Of a stretch of DNA of 49,439 nt, positions 45,445-49,439 are shown one piece after another. Source of the DNA: Candidatus Onthoplasma faecipullorum. GTDB lineage: Bacteria > Bacillota > Clostridia > Christensenellales > UBA1242. Where the stretch lies: positions 1 to 49,439 of the forward strand of contig DWVI01000012.1 in assembly GCA_019120295.1 (NCBI GenBank). Direction: 5' to 3'. The notes beneath the pieces were generated by a model that saw nothing but the letters and a program-made list of their open reading frames with translations, was not told where the DNA came from and did not search any database. Every line of letters starts with the position of its first letter. Within the stretch, counting starts at the first letter, position 1. The position numbers and the translations under genes are program-made.

Positions 45445-45807
45445 ATGGAAAAACAAGTTTACAACTTTTCAATAGCAGAATTAGTGGCAAGTTTCATGAT
45501 AAATAACAACACTTTTTTTATTACAAATCAACAATTAAAAAAATATTTTTTACTATTAAAAAGCAAATGCAAGAAAAAGAAAAATCTAACAGTTTATGTG
45601 GATTATAGTATTAAATTTTTTAATGATTTTAAAGAAAATTATAGTGATTTATTTGATATAGATAATGATATTATAAAATTAAAATCTGGTGTTACTCTTG
45701 ATGATTTAAGGTCAAATATTTTATCATATGTACCACATTACCAACTAATTTTATTATTTGACGCACTGCCAAATAACGCAACTAATTATATTTCAAAAAC
45801 TATATAA
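45445..45807 (+). CDS. Protein of unknown function
   Basis: 120 residues, no membrane segment. Basic in the middle (KSKCKKKKNLTVYVDYS) with a helical C-terminal half. Not recognised. AAGGAA precedes the ATG, 11 bases after the previous gene. Very high Asn/Lys/Ile content reflects the AT-rich codon use of both genes, somewhat stronger than in the enzyme genes nearby. Ends at a bidirectional terminator. Confidence 0.7.
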   Translation: MEKQVYNFSIAELVASFMINNNTFFITNQQLKKYFLLLKSKCKKKKNLTVYVDYSIKFFNDFKENYSDLFDIDNDIIKLKSGVTLDDLRSNILSYVPHYQLILLFDALPNNATNYISKTI

Positions 45808-45834
45808 AAAAATAAGGAAGCACCTTATTTTTTT
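45806..45834. terminator. Bidirectional terminator facing leuS
   Basis: Stem AATAAGG/CCTTATT around AAGCA, with long A and T runs, between the convergent unknown pair and leuS. Confidence 0.87.
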
Positions 45835-48241
45835 AAATTACAATATTGAAAATTCTTCCTGGAATGTATATAATCTTTTTAATTTCGCTTGTTATATAAT
45901 TTTTAACTTCTTCTATTGCTATTTTTTTAATATCGTCTTCACTTGTATTTTTATTCACAGTGATTTTTCCGCGTAACTTACCATTAACTTGAATAGGAAT
46001 TTCAACTGTGTCCACCACCAATTTAGTTTTATCATAGGTTGGCCAACTTTCATATGAAATAGTTTTATTATGCCCTAAATCTTGCCACAATTCTTCGGTT
46101 ATAAATGGGCAAACAGGATTTAACAATTTTAAAAATCCTTCTGCATATTCGCGTGGGAAAATTTCTTCTTTAACTAGGTTATTTATAAAAATCATCATTT
46201 GAGAGATTGCCGTGTTGAAGTTTAAACTTTCAAAATCTTCGGTTACTTTCTTTACTGTATAATTATACACATAATCTAAATTTTTATTTTCGTAATCAGT
46301 AATTTTCTTTTCTTTATAACACCTAAACACACGATCCAAAAATTTTCTAGCGCCATTAACACCATTATCGTCCCATGGTTTACTATCTTGAAGCGGTCCC
46401 ATAAACATTTCATATAATCTCAATGTGTCCGCACCTAATTTTTCTTTAACTTGGTTTGGGTCAACCACAAATTCAGGGTAACGCTTGCCCATTTTTATGC
46501 CGTTTGCACCTAAAATCATGCCTTGATGCACAAGTTTTTTGAATGGTTCACTAACTGGGCTCAAACCTTTATCATACAAATAGTTTGTCCACATTCTTGA
46601 ATATAATAAGTGTCCAACTGCATGCTCTGGTCCGCCTAAATATAAGTCAACAGGCAACCAATGTCTCATAAGTTCGTAATCAGCAAATTCCTTATCATTA
46701 TGTGGGTCAACATAACGCAAGAAATACCAACTAGACCCAGCACTTCCTGGCATTGTGCTAGTTTCACGAGTGTAATGTTTGCCGTCTTTTACAACATTCA
46801 CCCAATCGGTTGCTTTTGCTAGCGGTGAAGAACCGTCTTTTGCAGGTTTGTAATCTTTTAAATCAGGCAAAACTAATGGTAATTCGTCGTCGTCCAACAC
46901 TCTTGTTTCGCCTGTGTCCCCATGCAAAATTGGAATAGGTTCGCCCCAATATCTTTGGCGAGCAAACGGCCACTCACGCAAATGATAATTCACGGTTCTC
47001 TTTGCTTTGCCCATTTTTTCAAGTTTATTTGTTATTGCAACTTTAGCCTGTTCAACCGTTAAACCTGTAAACTCTTCGCTGTTTATCAACTTGCAACCTT
47101 TTCCTAGATAATCTTGCTTCTCAAAAGCATGCTTTGAAGTGTCTGCTCCGTCTATTACTTGTATCATCGGAATATTGTGAACAACTGCATACTCATAGTC
47201 ACGCTGGTCGTGGCTAGGAACCGCCATAACTGCACCCGTTCCATAACTCGCGAGCACAAAATCACCAATGAAAATTGGCGCAACTTTTCCGTTTGCAGGG
47301 TTGATTGCTTTAACACCTTTTAATTCAACACCAGATTTGCCTTTATTTAGGTCTGTTCGCTCTTTATCTGTTAGTTTTGCAGTTTTTTCTCTATACTTTT
47401 CAACTTCACTCCAGTTAGTGATGCGTGGTTTTAATTCGTCCACAAGTTTACTATCTGGTGCCATAACCATAAAGGTTATTCCGTATATTGTTTCAATACA
47501 AGTGGTAAATATTGAAAATTTTCCACCGCCAACAATATCAAACTCAACTTCAACCCCTGTTGACTTTCCTATCCAGTTTCTTTGCATTGCTTTTGTGGAC
47601 TCGGGCCAATCAATTTTATCCAAACCAGCAAGCAATTTTTCTGCGTACTTTGGTGTGTCAATCGCCCATTGTTTCATATAACGTTTTTCAACAGGATAGC
47701 CACCACGTTCACTTTTGCCGTCCACAACTTCGTCGTTGGCAAGCACGCAACCGAGCCCTTCACACCAATTCACTTGTATTTCTTTTTCTTTGGCAATTCC
47801 GTCTAAATATAATTGTTTGAATATCCATTGCGTCCATTTATAATAACTTGGGTCGCTAGTTTTAACAATCTTATCCCAATCGTAAGAAAAGCCCATGTTC
47901 TTTAACTGTCCTGTAAAATATTCAATATTTTTCTCTGTGAATAAATTTGGGTGATTTCCCGTGTCAATCGCGTACTGCTCAGCAGGAAGACCAAACGAGT
48001 CAAACCCCATTGGGTGCAAAACATTATATCCTTGCATGCGTTTCATACGTGCAACAATGTCGCTAGCAGTATATCCTTCTGTATGACCAACATGAAGCCC
48101 TGCGCCAGATGGATAAGGAAACATATCTAAAACATAATATTTTGGGCGCGAAAAATCTCTTAAATCTGTTGAAAAAGTTTTATGCTCTTCCCAATATTTT
48201 TTCCATTTTGCTTCAATTTCCTTGTGGTTATACTCGTTCAT
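45833..48241 (-). CDS. leuS: Leucyl-tRNA synthetase
   Basis: 802 residues, normal for bacterial LeuRS. HIGH motif HVGH (50-53, in SGAGLHVGHTEGY), editing domain with YGTGAVMAVPSHDQRDYE, a catalytic region containing STMPGSAGSSWYFLRYVDP, and the C-terminal anticodon and tRNA-binding parts. Two motifs differ from the common form: KMSKS reads KMGKR (ANGIKMGKRYPEF), and the editing-site TTRPDT reads TTCIET. I recall such forms in some LeuRS groups, so this is probably a clade feature. AAGGAGAAG precedes the ATG. A structured leader lies upstream. Confidence 0.96.
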   Translation of the reverse strand: MNEYNHKEIEAKWKKYWEEHKTFSTDLRDFSRPKYYVLDMFPYPSGAGLHVGHTEGYTASDIVARMKRMQGYNVLHPMGFDSFGLPAEQYAIDTGNHPNLFTEKNIEYFTGQLKNMGFSYDWDKIVKTSDPSYYKWTQWIFKQLYLDGIAKEKEIQVNWCEGLGCVLANDEVVDGKSERGGYPVEKRYMKQWAIDTPKYAEKLLAGLDKIDWPESTKAMQRNWIGKSTGVEVEFDIVGGGKFSIFTTCIETIYGITFMVMAPDSKLVDELKPRITNWSEVEKYREKTAKLTDKERTDLNKGKSGVELKGVKAINPANGKVAPIFIGDFVLASYGTGAVMAVPSHDQRDYEYAVVHNIPMIQVIDGADTSKHAFEKQDYLGKGCKLINSEEFTGLTVEQAKVAITNKLEKMGKAKRTVNYHLREWPFARQRYWGEPIPILHGDTGETRVLDDDELPLVLPDLKDYKPAKDGSSPLAKATDWVNVVKDGKHYTRETSTMPGSAGSSWYFLRYVDPHNDKEFADYELMRHWLPVDLYLGGPEHAVGHLLYSRMWTNYLYDKGLSPVSEPFKKLVHQGMILGANGIKMGKRYPEFVVDPNQVKEKLGADTLRLYEMFMGPLQDSKPWDDNGVNGARKFLDRVFRCYKEKKITDYENKNLDYVYNYTVKKVTEDFESLNFNTAISQMMIFINNLVKEEIFPREYAEGFLKLLNPVCPFITEELWQDLGHNKTISYESWPTYDKTKLVVDTVEIPIQVNGKLRGKITVNKNTSEDDIKKIAIEEVKNYITSEIKKIIYIPGRIFNIVI

Positions 48242-48394
48242 ATCTTCTCCTTGATAAATTTATACTTTAATGTGAAAATTTTTTAATTGTCTTACTTAAT
48301 TTTTTTAAAAAATATCTTTATTTTTTAAATTTTTTTGGTATTTTTTATCTTTTTTTTAAATTTTTCTATACTTTTTAAAAATTTTTAATAAAAA
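48242..48394 (-). other. AT-only stretch between the leuS leader terminator and leuS
   Basis: About 150 bases of runs of A and T with no clear gene or second promoter. Transcripts that pass the hairpin at 48395-48412 must cross it to reach leuS. Confidence 0.5.
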
Positions 48395-48459
48395 TGACAG
48401 TTTGAACTGTCACCTTAAATTTTAAACTGATATTTATGATTTTTTTAGCAGTTCAACAT
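48390..48459 (-). promoter_or_regulatory. Candidate leuS leader attenuator
   Basis: The minus-strand RNA should begin at 48459. Element 1 is TTGAACTG (48456-48449), element 2 CAGTTTAAA (48429-48421), and the terminator is TGACAGTTCAAACTGTCA (48412-48395) with five Ts. Element 1 is the exact complement of CAGTTCAA in the terminator 5' arm, and nearly of element 2, while element 2 can pair with the terminator 3' arm. These are competing pairings, as in an attenuator. The logic is less clear than for ileS. It could instead be the terminator of the upstream gene plus an unrelated promoter. Confidence 0.5.
48445..48459 (-). CDS. Leaderless micro-ORF in the leuS leader (MLNC)
   Basis: ATG TTG AAC TGC TAA, starting exactly at the predicted transcription start. 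One Leu codon at position 2. It begins MLN like the ileS leader peptide. Too short to call a gene with confidence; listed because of its position. Confidence 0.35.
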   Translation of the reverse strand: MLNC

Positions 48460-48465
48460 GTGCTT

Positions 48466-48494
48466 ATTGTATCATAAATATATAAATTTGTCAA
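48466..48494 (-). promoter_or_regulatory. Promoter of the leuS leader
   Basis: Minus strand: TTGACA (48494-48489), 17-base spacer, TACAAT (48471-48466), six bases, ATG of the micro-ORF at 48459. Confidence 0.78.
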
Positions 48495-48512
48495 AGAAAA
48501 ACATATATACAA

Positions 48513-49154
48513 TTAAACACTAACATCCAAATTAGTGTGTTTAATTTCACGCGTTAATTCATGATAGTAAAACTCAATTTCTTTTTTGTAACGCTTTTTT
48601 AATTTGATAAGTGATTTACTTTCTATCTGAGTTAGATTTTCAATATTGTTAGATAAAATTCGCTCAGTTGAGTCACGCACAATAATTTTTATGTGTTTTA
48701 AAAAATCTGGGTCTACCATAAGAATGGGTTTTAAATCTTTAATATCTATGTAATTTAAATATCTTGGGTCACATATAATTAGTTCCAAAATTTCGTCTGC
48801 CGTTTTGGGCGGACGTATTAGCCTTGGAAGTAGGGACGTATAATCTTCATTTAACGCTATCTTTTTTTCACTTCCTTCCACACCAAATATTGCTATACTA
48901 TCATAAAAACCTTTGTTGTGCCTTCCTGCAAAATACTTTCCTTTCAATGGATAAGTTGTAAGTCTTCCTTTTTTATCTTTAAATAATGTAACATATCCGT
49001 CTTCCACTTGCCTATGTTCACAATTTATAATAGCGTCACCAAACGCGGGGTCCCAATAATTTAGTGAATTTCCTAAACTTATACAACCTTCATTTTTAAC
49101 CGATTTAAATAGTTCGCTAATCGGTTTATTCATACTAAAATAATCTATATACAT
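48513..49154 (-). CDS. Protein of unknown function
   Basis: 213 residues, soluble. The N-terminal half (CISLGNSLNYWDPAFGDAI, GYVTLFKDKKGRLTTYPLKG) appears beta-rich; the C-terminal half is helical and basic (KSLIKLKKRYKKEIEFYYHE). Not recognised. AAAAGGAGAG precedes the ATG. It lies upstream of the leuS leader promoter on the same strand. Confidence 0.72.
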   Translation of the reverse strand: MYIDYFSMNKPISELFKSVKNEGCISLGNSLNYWDPAFGDAIINCEHRQVEDGYVTLFKDKKGRLTTYPLKGKYFAGRHNKGFYDSIAIFGVEGSEKKIALNEDYTSLLPRLIRPPKTADEILELIICDPRYLNYIDIKDLKPILMVDPDFLKHIKIIVRDSTERILSNNIENLTQIESKSLIKLKKRYKKEIEFYYHELTREIKHTNLDVSV

Positions 49155-49261
49155 ATCTCTCCTTTTAAAGTAAAAATATATATGATTATTTTTCCCTTAA
49201 TATTCACAAATGAAAGAATATGCATACATTTATAAATTATAATAAAAAATGAACATATTTA

Positions 49262-49410
49262 CATATGCCCATACGTCAGATATTGCGCTCTTACTCGTTT
49301 TCATTTTGCAATGAAAACTTCGCCTTTGCTTATATCTTCCTTTATCCCACAAAACTTTGTTTTGCGGGAACCCTTCTTAAACAAACGCTCCTTTAAGTTA
49401 TAGTGTTAAA
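49262..49410. other. Hairpin-rich non-coding element at the window end
   Basis: More GC than nearby spacers. Two strong inverted repeats: GTTTTCATT/AATGAAAAC (49297-49305 with 49310-49318, perfect, 4-base loop) and CCCACAAAAC/GTTTTGCGGG (49346-49355 with 49359-49368, one mismatch, 3-base loop). Neither is followed by a T-run, so they are not simple terminators. The minus strand has an open frame through it, but without a start and ribosome site. It may be a structured RNA, the edge of a mobile element or a dispersed repeat. Confidence 0.45.
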
Positions 49411-49439
49411 TAAAGTTTTCTATCATATATTCTTATCTG

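Overview
The window comes from a low-GC (roughly 30% by eye), endospore-forming member of the Bacillota, probably an uncultured Clostridia-type lineage. The reasons are a clear spoIVA, a floA/nfeD pair, standard-code genes with AGGAGG-type ribosome sites, TTGACA/TATAAT promoters, and many short hairpin-plus-T terminators. Genes lie on both strands in short transcription units. I cannot name the genus from sequence alone.

Layout. 1-1948 is the 5' two-thirds of a 23S rRNA gene on the minus strand. It has no 16S or tRNA in front of it, but two tandem promoters of its own. 2.5-5.3 kb holds a flotillin/NfeD membrane module and a zinc-ribbon membrane protein. 5.4-9.1 kb is a compact RiPP-type cassette on the minus strand: a 32-residue Cys-containing precursor, a radical SAM/SPASM maturase, an ABC-F ATPase and a Nudix hydrolase. 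9.1-12.1 kb has ogg, rsmD and two related single-span membrane proteins, one with a long histone-H1-like Lys/Ala tail. 12.2-14.2 kb looks acquired: a decayed regulator, a small toxin-like gene and a DUF4417/zinc-ribbon gene. 14.3-20.7 kb has spoIVA, lgt, glmM and ung. 20.9-24.3 kb is ileS with an unusual leader. 24.5-33.2 kb has a tiny membrane-peptide unit, acpS, recX, eno, cmk, two unknowns, rubrerythrin and rarA. 33.3-45.8 kb has gap, assorted membrane and zinc-ribbon proteins, a permuted NlpC/P60 protein, an FkbM methyltransferase, a peptidase-E-like protein, tRNA-Ser, an Old-Yellow-Enzyme-type oxidoreductase and two unknowns. 45.8-49.2 kb has leuS and one unknown gene, and the window ends in a hairpin-rich element.

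Two results stand out. First, at least nine transcription units have a good -35/-10 promoter whose -10 box ends exactly 6 bases before the start codon (7 for lgt) and no ribosome-binding site, so the mRNA should begin at the start codon (leaderless). They include rsmD, lgt, ung, recX, rarA and two unknown genes. Second, one such leaderless start, upstream of ileS, encodes a 14-residue peptide, MLNTIIITNIIISI, with seven Ile codons. It is followed by mutually competing RNA elements and an intrinsic terminator: a ribosome-mediated attenuator rather than a T-box. The ileS it would control is a type 2 IleRS whose HIGH motif reads GLHH, a change linked to extreme mupirocin resistance in other type 2 enzymes. 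leuS has a similar but less clear leader with the micro-ORF MLNC.

All calls rest on reading the sequence and on memory of protein families; no database search or folding software was used.
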